NCBI GenBank assembly: GCA_013368445.1
Contig: JAACJO010000002.1
Span: 2,542,001 to 2,606,000, forward strand
Source of the DNA: Leucocoprinus leucothites
Taxonomy: Eukaryota; Basidiomycota; Agaricomycetes; Agaricales; Agaricaceae
Direction: 5' to 3'
Length of the DNA: 64,000 nucleotides
Both the position numbers and the translations under genes were made by a program. The notes under the pieces are model-generated. The model searched no databases. It worked only from the letters and a program-made list of their open reading frames with translations, and was not told the origin of the DNA. Position 1 is the stretch's first letter. Each line of letters starts with the position of its first letter. Below, in pieces: positions 11,317-23,168 of this stretch.

Positions 11317-13740
11317 AGTCCCGAACGCTCTGCCCTTCTAGCAGGGTAGTTACCGGAATTGTTTGGCATTGCTTGCCTCGAATCACTGACCTGCTGGTAT
11401 GATCTTATCTCTTTCAGGGCGTATGTGATGTCACCTCTCATGATGTTAGTCATAGCTGGAAAACCTCCGAACACAAAAATCAACAGAGCATCCACAGCCG
11501 TGCGCGACAACCTGAAACTGGAATGCTTGACTTCAGCTACCGAAGCTTTATTCTAGCTCCACCTATGAAAATTGGGCGATTTGAGGGTTGTCTGCTCCAC
11601 TTCTTGAGTGACGAGTGTGCTTGTTCCCGGGTTCCTGGTACAGTGTCATGTAAGAGAATAATTGAAGTGTGTTTATTTGCTTGGCTCTAGACTATTGGTC
11701 AATTGTGGCTCCATCTCACAACACACCTGCGGTAGCGTAGCTCAGGGTCGTGGAGAAGTTTTGGGCATAAAGGAGCTGACCGTCGAAACGTTGAGCAGTA
11801 GGACTCCACGAGATGCTTATTGGTTTGATGATATACAGCAGCTCATGTTAACATGAGTCAATAGTTGATCTGAACCGGTGTCCGGTCTTGTGCCGGATGG
11901 TATGGTACACATGTCATCCGACCGACATCAGTCGTTCACTTGGTATTAGCAAGTTACGGGAGTGCATGGTCTCAGAACGTCCAGGGATGCCCTCGGCCTT
12001 CCTTTCCTGATGATTCTCGCTTTCAGCTCCGATTCCTATTAACTTGAACGCATACGAGCCTTATGACATGTGAGCGTCGCATTCGGTGGTGAGCGCTAGG
12101 GCGCTTCAGTTGCCGAGCTGCTGCCGATTAGTACCGATCACTTAATGTGCGTAATGAAAGTCCTACTTGACCTTGACAGCTTCAACGATGTTCGAGCCTA
12201 CCAAATTATGGACTGGAACTAACTAGGACTCTTCGTGCAATTTTCGCCCACGAAATTACCTCTAGGCCAACTCCACCCAACGCACAGCAAACCGAGTCCT
12301 CCACCAATTCCCTTTCGAATATTTGCTCTTAACGGTTGTAGCATCGAAACCGAATTTACCGTGCACATTCGGCACCAGGTGCGTCCACAGTGCGTGTTGT
12401 CTCAATTATCCGCTGATCCAGACGGTGGATTAGACATTATTTCGTGCTTCAGGATCTAACAACGCTCGACTAGAACCCTTCATCTCGGCTTTTTCAATGG
12501 AATTACAAAAATGGTACTGGCGACCCAGTCGAGCGTGTCAAACGATGCTTTCGCACCTTACTCGGGTTTATCTGAATTTGAGCAAGAATTTCTCTTTGTC
12601 TTCGCCTCCCTACCTTGAAAATTTTGCATGAATCGCCGTAAGTTCCCCTCTGCCCAACTTGTCAATGTACCACACTATGGCCACTCACGCTTCGCCTCCC
12701 TTGATGCGCCTTGACCCTTTTGTTACGATCCTAAACAACTATACGGCTATTAAGGTTCATTCGCAGTGCTCCACGAAAGTCAAACGAGCCGCTTGTCTGT
12801 TACCCTCATCAGAGTGTCAAAGGTCGACGTGTCCCTCGCAGTGGGGAATTTTGAGCGTTTGGTCGTGTTTCCTGTAGGCATCTCCCTCGACATTGACCGA
12901 TTCTTGAGATCTGATGCGTGATATCCTCACCCATGCTCTAGCTAGTTCCTTAACGCAAGGTTAGACTTTGATGAGGGCTATAGTCGACGAGAGCGGATGA
13001 CCAATGATGTCACCGGAGTAGGTCTTCTACTGTTATGACGCTTCCCAACGATTCCGCTAAAACCCCACTAGGACATCCGCATTGAGCTACGAAGACACAA
13101 AGACAATCGCCATAGTCTATCCTGCTTCTCTGCGCCTCGCCCTAGACATCCAGGATTCAGTCGAACCGTTGGCTCTTCACTTCAGCTGAGCCTATTAATG
13201 ACCGGGGTGTGCTCAGCATGGCTTTACCGCAAATCTCATCGAGTATGACCCAAAAGAGGGTTCCCCATTCAATCTGCGATATAACCTCGCGCAGTTTGGA
13301 TCTTTTAGCTGGTGTGAAAAGAGGATATGAATACCTTTTCAAGGGCGTCTGTCTCAAATCACAGGGTCAGTCTCGCGCCTATCTAATTTCAGAGCTTCCC
13401 TCACTCATTACACGAGTAGATTCCGTCGATTATGTAGGAAAACTGCTTGGAAGCTTATACCCTTCAAGGATATGGCGGCTCTAGCTTCGCCGTCGAGAAT
13501 ACTGTCTTACCAAACTATGAACCAGGATCGAGCGTCAAGGGTTACCGGAATAGTGCAGGGTCACACCCCAAGAAAAACCTGACCGCCCAGAGTACTGGCC
13601 CATTTGGAATATAAGAGAGCGACCGACTGGATGACCCTCTCCTCAGGCAGTCTTCATCTCCCATCTCTTCCGACAACCTCTTTCTCAAGGGACCGCACTC
13701 GTTGCTTTTCTTCCTCTCCTTGTTCTTGCCGCATTCTACA
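11317..13740. other. 2.4-kb stretch without a recognised gene
   Basis: Only short frames (60-91 codons) occur on either strand. I tried to join several of them at GT/AG sites and found no domain. The right end must hold the aquaglyceroporin promoter. An unrecognised multi-exon gene cannot be excluded. Confidence 0.4.
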
Positions 13741-15212
13741 ATGGCTAGCCAATCCTACTTCCATGATCACTCGTCTGGCAAGGCGAAAGGACACAGTCAT
13801 GATGCACACTACGTCGAGTCTACTCCGACGCCTCGATTGTCTCATGACTCAACACTGAACCATTCGCAAGAACAACGCAAGGAGAACACTTTCACGCGCT
13901 GCAGGTCAGTTACTCTACTATCTTTCGCTCCCTCCAGCATTAAGACTAATACTTGAGCAGGTCTGCCCTCTCAGAGTACGCGGGTGAATTTCTCGGTACC
14001 ATGGCCTTGTGTATCATCGGTATTGGTGTCAATTGCCAAGTAATTCTCTCAAACAATCCTCTTGTCGCTGCCTTACCGGCTGGTGTGCGTTTCTGCTCCT
14101 TTTCATTTCCATCGTTCCTTACTGACACTAAGATCTTCAGAACTGGACGTCTTTGAGTTTGGGATGGGGCGCAGGTTTGTTAATGAACATTTTGTTTATG
14201 GTCTGCGGATGTTTGACCACCACGTTATACAGCTATTGCGATCGGTGTATGGATCTCTGGGGGTGGCCACATCAATCCCGCCGTAAGTCAGCAACTCACA
14301 AGCCTCCTCTAATGAAAGCCTAAATTGCTCCCCCCAGGTCACTCTTGCGTTCGCTGCCTGGAGAGGATTTTCTTGGAAGAAAGTTCCTGGCTACATTGTT
14401 GCTCAGATGCTCGGCGCACTTGTAGGCTCAGCCATCATCTATGGAAATTATGTCCACGCCATCGACATTTATGAAGGTGGGCGTGGTATTAGGACCATGA
14501 AGACTGCCGGCGCCTTCGGCACCTTCCCAGTAAGGCTAACCGCTCTATATGGGCTTGAAAACACTGTTCTGATCATCATTAATAGGCACCTTTCATGACT
14601 GCCGCTTCTGCATTCTTTTCTGAATTCCTTGGATCTGCGATGCTTCTGTTTGGCATCCTAGTTATGACAGACAAGAAGAATGCCGTTCCGGCGTGGTTTG
14701 TCCCAGTTGGGCTGTTCATTACTCTCTTTGGTATTGGCGCTGGTTTGGGATTCGAGACCGGTACGCGTTTATGTTTTAAACGCTCGTTGTAAGATAAGAC
14801 TCACTCCAGATATCAGGTTTCGCGCTCAATCCGGCTCGAGACTTGGGCCCAAGGATCCTCACCGCAATGGTCGGGTACGGTGGCCAGGTTTTTTCCACAA
14901 GGAAGTACGTGAAACATCTCTGTCACTCTCCACGCGTTTTCGGCCTCGTTTCTTACGTTCGTGTGTTGCTTTGAATAGCCAATACTGGCTTTGGTGCCCG
15001 ATTATCGCTGGATGTCTTGGTGCGCAAGTCGCGACGCTTGTCTATGACCTCTTCATCTATGAGGGAACTGACAGCGTGATTTACAAAATGTGCGTGTACT
15101 TCTGGTTGTGTGTTCGATCGTGATGCTTATCAGGTCGTGGTTATGGTATGTACATAGGTTTGGACCTCGTTCGCGGGATGATTCAGCTCCTGCTTCACCC
15201 GCGATGGTTTGA
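13741..15212 (+). CDS. Aquaglyceroporin (MIP family), 9 exons, about 338 aa
   Basis: Membrane channel for glycerol/water. Exons: 13741-13904, 13961-14084, 14141-14174, 14233-14282, 14338-14529, 14586-14760, 14817-14904, 14979-15089, 15134-15212; 1017 nt. A hydrophilic His/Ser-rich N-tail of about 55 aa is followed by six hydrophobic helices. The two pore half-helices carry GGHINPAVT and GFALNPARD. The Asp after the second NPAR is the aquaglyceroporin (GlpF-type) signature, unlike water-only channels. Helix segments include [36 protein letters not shown] and [17 protein letters not shown]. Exon 3 is only 34 nt. The last exon is least certain: the reading used gives a short tail ending at 15212, but a further intron at about 15146 could extend it. 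Confidence 0.9.
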
Positions 15213-15558
15213 ATTCTGTGGCGGCGCTGCTCTTGATATAGATTTCTTCCAGCGACCCGTTAAGCTTTCTGGCTCCTTGATTTCGAAGCTTCCACTTACA
15301 GTCACGACTCATGATGTCGACTCGTGTTTCCCTATCTGTTGTACTCGTTCCCCCTGCATTAGATATTTTACTCTTTGAACCTCGCCTAGTTCATTTCACT
15401 CTTCAGGAAAATGTGAAGTGATAGATCTAAACCTGTATGTTTCCTGTTGTAGCTACTCCATGAATGACTCCAAAAGAAGTCTCTCTTCATGTCCAAACGT
15501 GAGATTAAAAGCTGCAACCTATTCCGATGATCTTCTATCAAACCAGCTCAAGACTAAC

Positions 15559-16638
15559 TTATGCTATCCATGTTCTTGGCTCCCTCAACACCTGAACCAA
15601 CTTTGCCTCTTCTGTGCCTTCCTCTGTTCCCATCTCACTCATATACTCCCACCTAGCAGTTTCTGGAAGGCTCATCAGAATACTCTCAATGCGAGCTCCA
15701 GGCGTCATCAAGCCGAATTTGGTGCCCCTATCGTGTACAAGGTTGAACTCGACGTAACGTCCGCGGCGGATTAATTGCCAACGTCGCTGGTGGGGTGCAT
15801 ACGGCGTTGAATGACGAATCGTAAGGATAGGTAGATAGGAAGGAATGAATGCATTTCCTAGTTCCTGAATCAAGGCGAAGATCTCTTCCTGGTTCACTGG
15901 TCGCTTGACTTCAGACGCTGGACTGAGGCGTTTATGTGCACCCTCGTTGAGATCGTCGAAGAATAATCCACCAATACCACGGCATTCCTGACGGTGCGTA
16001 ATGAAGAAGTATTCATCGCACCACTTCTTGAATGTAGGATAGAGCTCTGGTCCGTGAGCATCGCATGCTTTCTTGATCGTGGAGTGGAAATGTACAGCGT
16101 CTTCTTCATACAAATAAGACGGCGTCAAATCCGAGCCTCCACCAAACCACCATGCAAGAACTTGAGGCGATGTCGTAGGATCATCTTCTGTATTGGATTT
16201 GGGCTCTGTGATTTCGAAGTAGCGATAGTTGGCGTGAACAGTCGGGGCATGTGGATTTCGAGGATGAATGACAAGGCTGATTCCTGCCGCGAAAAATGGT
16301 AGACCTTCTGGACGATCTGGGAGAGGCATAGAGGTGTGGTCTGCCCTCATCTGGCGAATCGCTGCGGGTGGAAGTATGCCATGAACGATCGAGATGTTGA
16401 CGCCAGCTTTTTCGAGGATGGATTCGTGGGAGTTTGTGGACCGCGCTTCGTCGTTTGGTGGAACGGCAAACACGCATGAGCGGCCTGTACCACCTTGTGC
16501 ACGAACCCAAGAGTCTCGTTTGAATGGAGGGGAGTTTGGGTCGAGTTTCTCCAGCGCGATGACGATTTGATCTTGAAGGTTGTTGATATATTCCTCCATG
16601 CGTTGACGCATGGGCTTTATAGACGCGAGCTCAGTCAT
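15559..16638 (-). CDS. HEM13: Oxygen-dependent coproporphyrinogen III oxidase
   Basis: Haem biosynthesis enzyme that oxidatively decarboxylates coproporphyrinogen III to protoporphyrinogen IX. Single uninterrupted frame of 359 aa, full length for the family. Family blocks are clear: GGTGRSCVFA near aa 49, the signature WWFGGGSDLTPSYLYEEDA, then FKKWCDEYFFITHR, CRGIGGLFFDDL, RRGRYVEFNLVHDRGTKFGL and LMSLPETARWEYM. The start ATG at 16638 gives MTELASIKPMRQRMEEY, the usual N-terminal helix. No mitochondrial presequence is seen, which agrees with the cytosolic location of the yeast enzyme. It is intronless, in contrast to nearly all its neighbours. It converges on the aquaglyceroporin gene with about 350 bp between stops. 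Confidence 0.97.
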   Translation of the reverse strand: MTELASIKPMRQRMEEYINNLQDQIVIALEKLDPNSPPFKRDSWVRAQGGTGRSCVFAVPPNDEARSTNSHESILEKAGVNISIVHGILPPAAIRQMRADHTSMPLPDRPEGLPFFAAGISLVIHPRNPHAPTVHANYRYFEITEPKSNTEDDPTTSPQVLAWWFGGGSDLTPSYLYEEDAVHFHSTIKKACDAHGPELYPTFKKWCDEYFFITHRQECRGIGGLFFDDLNEGAHKRLSPASEVKRPVNQEEIFALIQELGNAFIPSYLPILTIRHSTPYAPHQRRWQLIRRGRYVEFNLVHDRGTKFGLMTPGARIESILMSLPETARWEYMSEMGTEEGTEEAKLVQVLREPRTWIA

Positions 16639-16905
16639 TGGGCTAGTACAAGCGACAGTCGTTGAGATTTTGTTTTTAGATTTAATGATTCGAGTGTACT
16701 TGCTTAAATATATGTGGTGTTTGAAGACCTAGGCCTTGACTAGATGTATGATATGTACCAGATCAGCCGAGACCGGAGTCGGTGACTATGACTTTTGGCC
16801 ATCAATGATCAGAGCCTAACCGAATGGCGGCCCGGATGGAACGGCCGTCAGTGACTCGCGTTACATAGGGGCTTACTTTCTTGTGAACGAACATTCATCA
16901 TCACC

Positions 16906-18576
16906 GTGCTCATTACTTCGATGGATTCTGAGCATGTCACTTCCGTAGAAGTGCTTCTCGATAGAGCTCGGTCTCTAGAGGAGAAAATACGAGAGTTGCA
17001 GGAGGAGCGAGCTGATTGTCTACGAGACGTGAATGCACGCCGGGTTGCTACCAATGTCCTGCCAAACGAAGTCCTCGCAGCCATCTTCTTGGCAGCTTCC
17101 CCTCCCATTGACTTTGATTCAATGGAATTTAGCATTGGTGTAGGTGACTATTGCGATGAATATGTTCCTACAGTCGAGGAGATGGAAGTTAGCAGACCGG
17201 AAAAGGAGGAAGATTTCAGCTTCCGCTACTTCCCCCTTGTTGTCTCTGCTGTTTGTGTCATGTGGCGGCAAGTAGCGTTATCGATGCCGCAGCTTTGGAC
17301 TTCACTTTCCCTCAAGATCACCCACAAGAGCGCTCGGCACAAAACTGATCTTTTGCAGTTCTACATCGAACATTCAGGAGATCTTCCCTTTTCGCTGGGG
17401 CTGGACATGTGGAGGTACTTTGCGGAAACTCAAGGTATCAGATGCTCATGCGGCTCGCGCATGGACAAATTTCCTCCAGATAAGATCGTCCTGGAACCAC
17501 TGCGTAAAGTGATCTTTGACGACTATGTAGAGAAGTTCCAACTCTTGCGCCTGGCTCACCCTCCCATTGAGTGGGCCACGCTTATTCCACAACGCCCATT
17601 CTTCGCAGAAGATTTTGCAATTGGCTGGAGCACTGTGGATTGTGAACAGCCTATTGTTGATCTCGGCATACCTTCGTCCGGCTCCTTGCGAAAATTATCA
17701 TTTGACAGCACTTGGTGGTCACCCATACCGACGATACCCTCTAGTGTGACTGTTGTTCACCTTCGCGCAGTCGATGTTCGTCAGGCGGTTCGGATCCTTT
17801 TCACTTGTCCTCAGCTCGTGGAATATCGCTATCGCGAGCCCGTGAACGCCGTTCACCCGGATAACCTCGAACCTCCGCTGAATCTCCAGCCGCTTGTCCT
17901 TTCGAATATCAGGATGTTCGAATGGTCCTGGTGCGACTTGCCCTATCATTATGACGTCACGACTATCCTTCGCCTTCCCAACGTTCGGCACCTTCGCTGG
18001 AGCCGGTTACCCCAGGAGAGACTCGCTAATGGGCGGCCCTCGGAGTCACGCGTACAAGAATTCTTCACGCATCTCCCAGAGGACCTCGACACATTCGAGT
18101 TTTACGACATGGGAGGGCTGCTAAAGGATTTTACACGGGTTCATAAGCAGCTACTCTATCACATTTTCACCCACCTTTCACGTATCCGGACTATAGGATT
18201 TATTCACTGTGGCCCAAAGTTCATCGACTTCTTCATATCCACATTTGGGCACCGAACGCCTACCCGGAATCTCATGCGGAACGCAGTCTTGGGTGACCTT
18301 GAACAGATTTCGATCCGGGATATGGGGTTCCCAGATTGGAATTACGACCCTCACACAAAGGTACCGCCCAAATACGTCGTAAAGGAGCCCTTTGTCAGGT
18401 TTATGAGGGCTCAAGCAGAATTCTCAAAATCCAGGAATTTATGTATCTGTTTGGAGGGTTGTCTTATCAACTGCCATCATCCCTACGATGATCAGCTACT
18501 ATACCTCCAACAGCAGAAGAATTTCCAGTTGAGGTATAAGACTGGGGGCCAAGTCCATTCCTCTGCATTCCCTTAA
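16906..18576 (+). CDS. F-box-like protein, single exon (up to 556 aa)
   Basis: One open frame; the true start is probably the second ATG at 16921 (MDSEHVTSVEV), since the frame opens with MLITSM. N-terminal layout is typical of Agaricomycete F-box-like genes: a charged coiled-coil (LLDRARSLEEKIRELQEERA, about aa 17-45) runs into LPNEVLAAIFLAAS, the F-box-like helix, followed by a VCVMWRQVALSMPQLWTSL block. The C-terminal 400 residues are irregular leucine-rich segments (LRKLSFDS, SVTVVHLRAVDV, LPNVRHLRWSRL). Likely an SCF adaptor, with unknown target. Divergent from HEM13, sharing about 270 bp of promoter. Intact. Confidence 0.85.
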   Translation: MLITSMDSEHVTSVEVLLDRARSLEEKIRELQEERADCLRDVNARRVATNVLPNEVLAAIFLAASPPIDFDSMEFSIGVGDYCDEYVPTVEEMEVSRPEKEEDFSFRYFPLVVSAVCVMWRQVALSMPQLWTSLSLKITHKSARHKTDLLQFYIEHSGDLPFSLGLDMWRYFAETQGIRCSCGSRMDKFPPDKIVLEPLRKVIFDDYVEKFQLLRLAHPPIEWATLIPQRPFFAEDFAIGWSTVDCEQPIVDLGIPSSGSLRKLSFDSTWWSPIPTIPSSVTVVHLRAVDVRQAVRILFTCPQLVEYRYREPVNAVHPDNLEPPLNLQPLVLSNIRMFEWSWCDLPYHYDVTTILRLPNVRHLRWSRLPQERLANGRPSESRVQEFFTHLPEDLDTFEFYDMGGLLKDFTRVHKQLLYHIFTHLSRIRTIGFIHCGPKFIDFFISTFGHRTPTRNLMRNAVLGDLEQISIRDMGFPDWNYDPHTKVPPKYVVKEPFVRFMRAQAEFSKSRNLCICLEGCLINCHHPYDDQLLYLQQQKNFQLRYKTGGQVHSSAFP

Positions 18577-19135
18577 ATTGCAGGGCATCATTTCGGTAGC
18601 GAACAGAGATCGAAACAAGTACTTTGCTACGTTGCATATGCCATTCCTTTCAGCTACAGCACTGCCATACCAGACTTTAATAAGAAGCACGTTCAGATGT
18701 TTAAACGTTTACTTTTCTCCAGTCTTGGTTCGCTCCTTTTTCCACGTGAATACTGGACCAGGAGGTATTTTATGCTCACCTGACCATTTTCCAAACCTGT
18801 TTCCTGGCGGCGAGAAGCTGATAAATTTGGTAAGGATATTATCTTCCCGAGATTGGGAAAGTACCCAATCCAGAGAACAATAGACGCAAGATTTATGTCC
18901 TACTCGATTTCTTGTATTTATATTTGATAAAAAAAAGCCCTTAGCATCATAGGCCTGGGTTCAGTGATCAACAAGAATACATCGTCATAATTTCATCCCT
19001 GTTACGCTTGCTGTTCGACCTCTAGTATTTTCGAAGCTATGTCAAATGTAACCGAAGTGGCCCAATTGACTTGAGTGACGCGGCTATAGCGTGACATAGT
19101 CACGCCTGAACGACTTTTCTTTTACCATCAGGACC
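18577..19135. other. Spacer between F-box-like gene and BUD20
   Basis: 3' flank of the F-box-like gene, with an A-rich run near 18931, and the promoter side of the zinc-finger gene. No gene seen. Confidence 0.4.
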
Positions 19136-19695
19136 ATGGGCCGCCTTCGGAGATCAAGGACACACCATGCCCAAAGAGATGTGCACAGAGCTTCTAGGAC
19201 TAGAGTATGCTCTAAAATTTGAAGTTTCCCAACTACCCCGCTCAGTGTTCAAAACTCTAGGCTCGCACTCGAGATCTCGACCAAATTCAATTAATAGATC
19301 TCGATCCCAAAGTGCTTATTTACCTCTTCGTAGAACGGGAATGAGCTGATGCCTGACGTTGTAGAATAGAGTCGCTCTTGAAGCACAACCACTTGATTAT
19401 GAAAAGCCGGGCCTGGCACAACACTATTGTGTCGAATGCGCAAAGTCAGCTGCTCACCTAAAATTTCGTCCACCTCGTCTCATCAAATTGTTTCTGCCGC
19501 AGGTACTTCGAGACTGATAACGCACTCAACTCACATTGGCGTGGCAAGGTACACAAGCGGCGGTGTAAACAGCTGCGAGAACCTGCATATACGATCGAAG
19601 AGGCGGAACAGGCAGCCGGACTTGGACGGGAAGGAAAACGGCCAATAAGAGAGCCAGCGATGGATGCTGAAATGGCGGTGGCTACTCCAGCATAG
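19136..19695 (+). CDS. BUD20: BUD20/ZNF593-type C2H2 zinc-finger protein, 130 aa
   Basis: Four short exons: 19136-19204, 19261-19311, 19365-19444, 19503-19695; 393 nt, 130 aa. In yeast and animals this family is a shuttling pre-60S ribosome biogenesis factor. Visible: basic N-terminus [18 protein letters not shown], the family block [11 protein letters not shown], then one C2H2 finger (C-V-E-C ... H-W-R-G-K-V-H) read across the exon 3/4 junction, followed by [20 protein letters not shown] and AAGLGRE, which are diagnostic. Exon joins give an unbroken frame, and acceptor choice for exon 2 (phase 0, GCTCGCACT) restores the family sequence. Because every exon is short, the gene is easy to miss. 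It converges on the PARG-like gene, with about 260 bp between stops. Confidence 0.9.
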
Positions 19696-19958
19696 GAATG
19701 GAGCTAACCGAACCCTTATCGCTCGTTCTGGTGCGTCATTCTTGAGCTCACTCTGTACAAATTTCTGATTCATTCACATTGGTCGCAGTTACTTGGCACC
19801 CAGAACGTCTAATTTTTCGACCGATTTACAATCTTTTCACGTACTACAGTGGCAAACATCGCTTGAATGGTCTACTGTATGCGTCGCTCAGTGTAAAACA
19901 AGTAATTGCTCCATCTTTCATACTGTTTTTACTGTCTTTTAACAGCATATATCGCGAA

Positions 19959-20960
19959 TTATACATTTACACCTTTGAAAATCTCCTTGAATACCGGGAA
20001 ATTTCCGTCCCCGCCTTTGCTGTACACAGCAAACACGACCTGGTCAAAATAGTTGCTAAACTCTTGATCAAGGAGAATGGATTTCATTTCGTGAGCTACC
20101 AGCTTCGGCGGACATGCATATGCACCACATCCCATCGGACCTACTCAGTGCAATCAATTAATCGGTTTTCATGAGGTCAAGTTGGGGAAGCGCACCTAGC
20201 ACCAGGTATCTCTGCTTGTTATGAGCCGCCATCCGGTATACCAGCCTAATCTTCCCTCTCAGATCCTCCAAATTACTTTCGTTCGCAAACCTCTGACCAT
20301 CTGCTGTCAACTTTGGCCACCGGGGGGCAGCGACAGTAATAACTGAAACAGTCCTCCATTGCTCCTTGGGCAAATTCGCGCAGTCATGGTCGAGATCGTC
20401 TTTAAATACCACAACCCCTGGAGAATATCCACCCGCAATGGACCCCTGCCCAAGATTCGGCCATGGGAACCAAGAGGGTTTGAGAGTGGAGTAGAGAGTA
20501 GAGGAGTAACACAGTGCTTCTTCCTGGCCATTAGTGGAAAAGACCCTGATGTAAGTGCTGGAGCTCGGTGGGGTTTGAGCATTTTACTTACCTGGGTCCT
20601 TGATAGAGAATGTAGCCATCCCCCGGCACGACGTTCGTCACTCGCTAGATTGAGCACAGCAACGCTCCCTTTCGCATCTTGATGCTCATTGAACAATTTT
20701 CGAGCGGCCGTAAACGCATCACTGTTGACCACTAATACAGGGCGTTTGACTTTGTTCTCCAGGAGTGGAAGGAGGGGGGAAAGCTGCTCAGAGTAGAAAG
20801 TTGAATCTTCTGTCGCTCCATCGGCGACGCACTCCTTGATAACAGCCTCTGTGCGTTCGAGAGTATCTTGCGCTATCGGCTGTCTGCCTTTGCGGGTCGA
20901 CGCCAGAGAACTTGATATCTCAGTTCTTGCCTGGGCAGTACTGCTTATCAATACGTCCAT
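19959..20960 (-). CDS. PARG-like (TIGR02452-type) protein, copy A, 292 aa
   Basis: Three exons: 20960-20592, 20523-20196, 20140-19959; 879 nt, 292 aa. The order of motifs matches the microbial-type poly(ADP-ribose) glycohydrolase-like family: VLVVNSDAFTAARKLF, VAVLNLASDERRAGGW, then EEALCYSSTLYSTL, YSPGVVVFKDD, VITVAAPRWP, and MGCGAYACPPKLVAHEM. The family fold is a macrodomain, and members are predicted to hydrolyse ADP-ribose linkages. Copy A has GPMGCGAY where copy B has GAMGCGAY. Start chosen at 20960 because it gives exactly the coding length of copy B; an upstream GTAAGT near 21006 suggests a 5' UTR intron or an alternative first exon. Activity and substrate are inferred only. Confidence 0.85.
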
Positions 20961-21608
20961 GAGCTGAATGTTATTTAGTAATGACTGAACGGTTTGACAG
21001 ACTTACGGACGAAACAGCCGCCAGATACGAGAAAAGTCACTCAAATAGGAAAACATGAAGAGGATATACAGCACAAAGGGGGCTTTCACATTAGCACGTT
21101 AGCCAGCTGGTGACGTGTGCTGGTTGATCAGCGTCGTGGAAGCTCGGACTGAGCCTGGCGGAATAAACATAAGTCGAGAGTATCAGTTTGATGGGATCAC
21201 ACAACATACAGCTATCTATGACATCATTGCTTGCGACCTGCTCTGTGACCTGCTCTGTGAGAGGGACAAACAGCGGCGGGAAGGCATAAGAGCGCCAGCG
21301 ATGGAAAATAAAATATCAAATACTATCCCAGCAGAACCAGTGGGGCTCTCATTGTTTGGACTGGTATGTCTTTTCTAGGCTTGTGAGTCTGTACATGGAT
21401 CCAATTTGCGTTTTAGCAGTGGGAGGCAACCGTCCCGCTAGCTTACCATCCAATCTTTCCGACTGCCCAAACACACTAAATTTTCTCGGGACTTCTGATA
21501 ACAATCCAGTTATCAGATCACTGTGAGCTCTATTCAGATCAAAATGGATAATTATTCCCCTTTATAATATTTTGTGTTTGCTCGCTAACGGCTATATTAT
21601 GTCCCGGA
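20961..21608. other. Spacer between PARG-like copies
   Basis: Contains the copy A upstream region (likely 5' UTR intron donor near 21006) and the copy B 3' flank. An 87-codon + strand frame at 21115-21378 has no support. Confidence 0.4.
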
Positions 21609-22673
21609 CTACACTTCAACGCCTCTAAAAATCTTCTTGAATGCGGAGAAATTCCCATTTTTGTCTTTGCTATACACGGCGAATACAACCTGGTCAAAGT
21701 AGCCGCTAAATTCATCATCAAGGAGAATGAATTTCATCTCGTGAGCCACTAGCTCCGGTGGACAGGCATAGGCACCGCATCCCATCGCACCTGCCCCGGT
21801 GCGTTCTCATAAACAAAACCAGATAAAATCAAAATTTAGAAGCATACCTAGTACCAGGTACCGTTGTTTGTTATGAGCTGCCATCCGATATACCAGCCTA
21901 ATCTTCCCTCTTAGATCCTCCAAATCGCTTTCATTTGCAAAATTTTGGCCATCGGCTGTCAATTTTGGCCATCGTGGCGCAGCAATAGTAATAGCTGAAA
22001 CAACCTTCCACTGATCACTGGGCAAATCGGCACAATCATGGTCGAAGTCGTCTTTGAATACCACAACACCGGGAGAATATCCCCCCGCAATGGATCCCTG
22101 CCCGAGATTCGGCCATGGGAACCAAGAGGGTTTGAGAGTGGAGTATAGAGTAGAGGAGTAACATAATGCTTCTTCCTTTTGATTGTGAAGGGCATCAATG
22201 TTAGCGTAGGGGCTTGGTAAATCAGGGTACTGCATGCTTACCTGCGTCTTGGAAAGAGTACGTAACCATCCGCCAGCACGATGTTCGTCACTCGCCAGGT
22301 TGAGTACGGTAACACTTCCTTTCGCACCTTCATACTTGTCGAGCAATCTCCGGGCCTCCGTAAATGCATCGCTATTGACTACCAACACTGGATTCTTGGT
22401 CCTATTTCCGGAGAATGGCTGGAGAGGCGAGAGTGGTTCGGCATAGAAGGTTGATTCTTCTGTGGCTCCGCTAGCTGCGCATGCCTCAACGACAGCCTGT
22501 ATACATTTGAGAGTATCCTGCGCTATTACCTGTCGGCCGTTACGAGTTGAAACTCGAGAGCTGGTTTTCTCGGGAGCCCGAGGGGTTTTACTAGTGTGCG
22601 CTTTCAGGATTTTGCCAAGTGATCAATCGACTCAGTTGATTGACCAGACTTACCGACGAGGTAATCGAGGCAT
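21609..22673 (-). CDS. PARG-like (TIGR02452-type) protein, copy B, 292 aa
   Basis: Tandem paralogue of copy A in four exons: 22673-22654, 22590-22242, 22175-21848, 21790-21609; 879 nt, 292 aa. The last two exons are exactly 328 and 182 nt, as in copy A, and the two proteins have equal length. Motifs: VLVVNSDAFTEARRLL, VTVLNLASDEHRAGGW, EEALCYSSTLYSTL, YSPGVVVFKDDFDHDCADLP, and the family-type GAMGCGAYACPPELVAHEM. It has one extra intron near the start (donor GTAAGT after 20 nt). C-terminus YFDQVVFAVYSKD is shared with copy A. No lesion seen, so both copies may be active. Confidence 0.85.
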
Positions 22674-23168
22674 GTGAATTAATCCACTCGAAGAGAGCAG
22701 CGATGGGAGATTGAGTAGTCAGAAGAGAATTTATATATCTTGAGCTAATAGTCAAGTCACACCAACTGACCCGCCGTGGTTAACACCGACAGTTCGGGTG
22801 TAGAAGTGTGGCAATCGCGGAACATAGCCACAGTCTCAAAGCCAGTCAGGTGGACGTGCTCGCGGTTCATAACCATCAAGAGTGACATGCACATATGCGA
22901 CTAAACTTGGGATAAACCATTTTGACTTGAGATAGCAGAAGGACCTTCAAGATCCTTTTGATTTACCACCATTCCACTCAAACATACTACTCGAAGGCGT
23001 ATGAGGCTCCCGACCGTAAAACCCGAATAAAGTGCCTATCTCCTCATGCCGGCAGCAAGTCTATATTATGTGGCCCAAACATGACTACACTCCTTCTCAG
23101 CGTCCTCAACGGAGAACCTGAGATCTCACTTGACAGTCAACGGTGGTACCATTGCCGGTTTCAGCAAG
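22674..23168. other. Spacer, promoter side of PARG-like copy B
   Basis: No gene, repeat or RNA recognised. Confidence 0.35.

Noticed and set aside
19779..20174. 131-codon + strand frame
   Set aside because: Lies opposite the last exon of PARG-like copy A; no domain.
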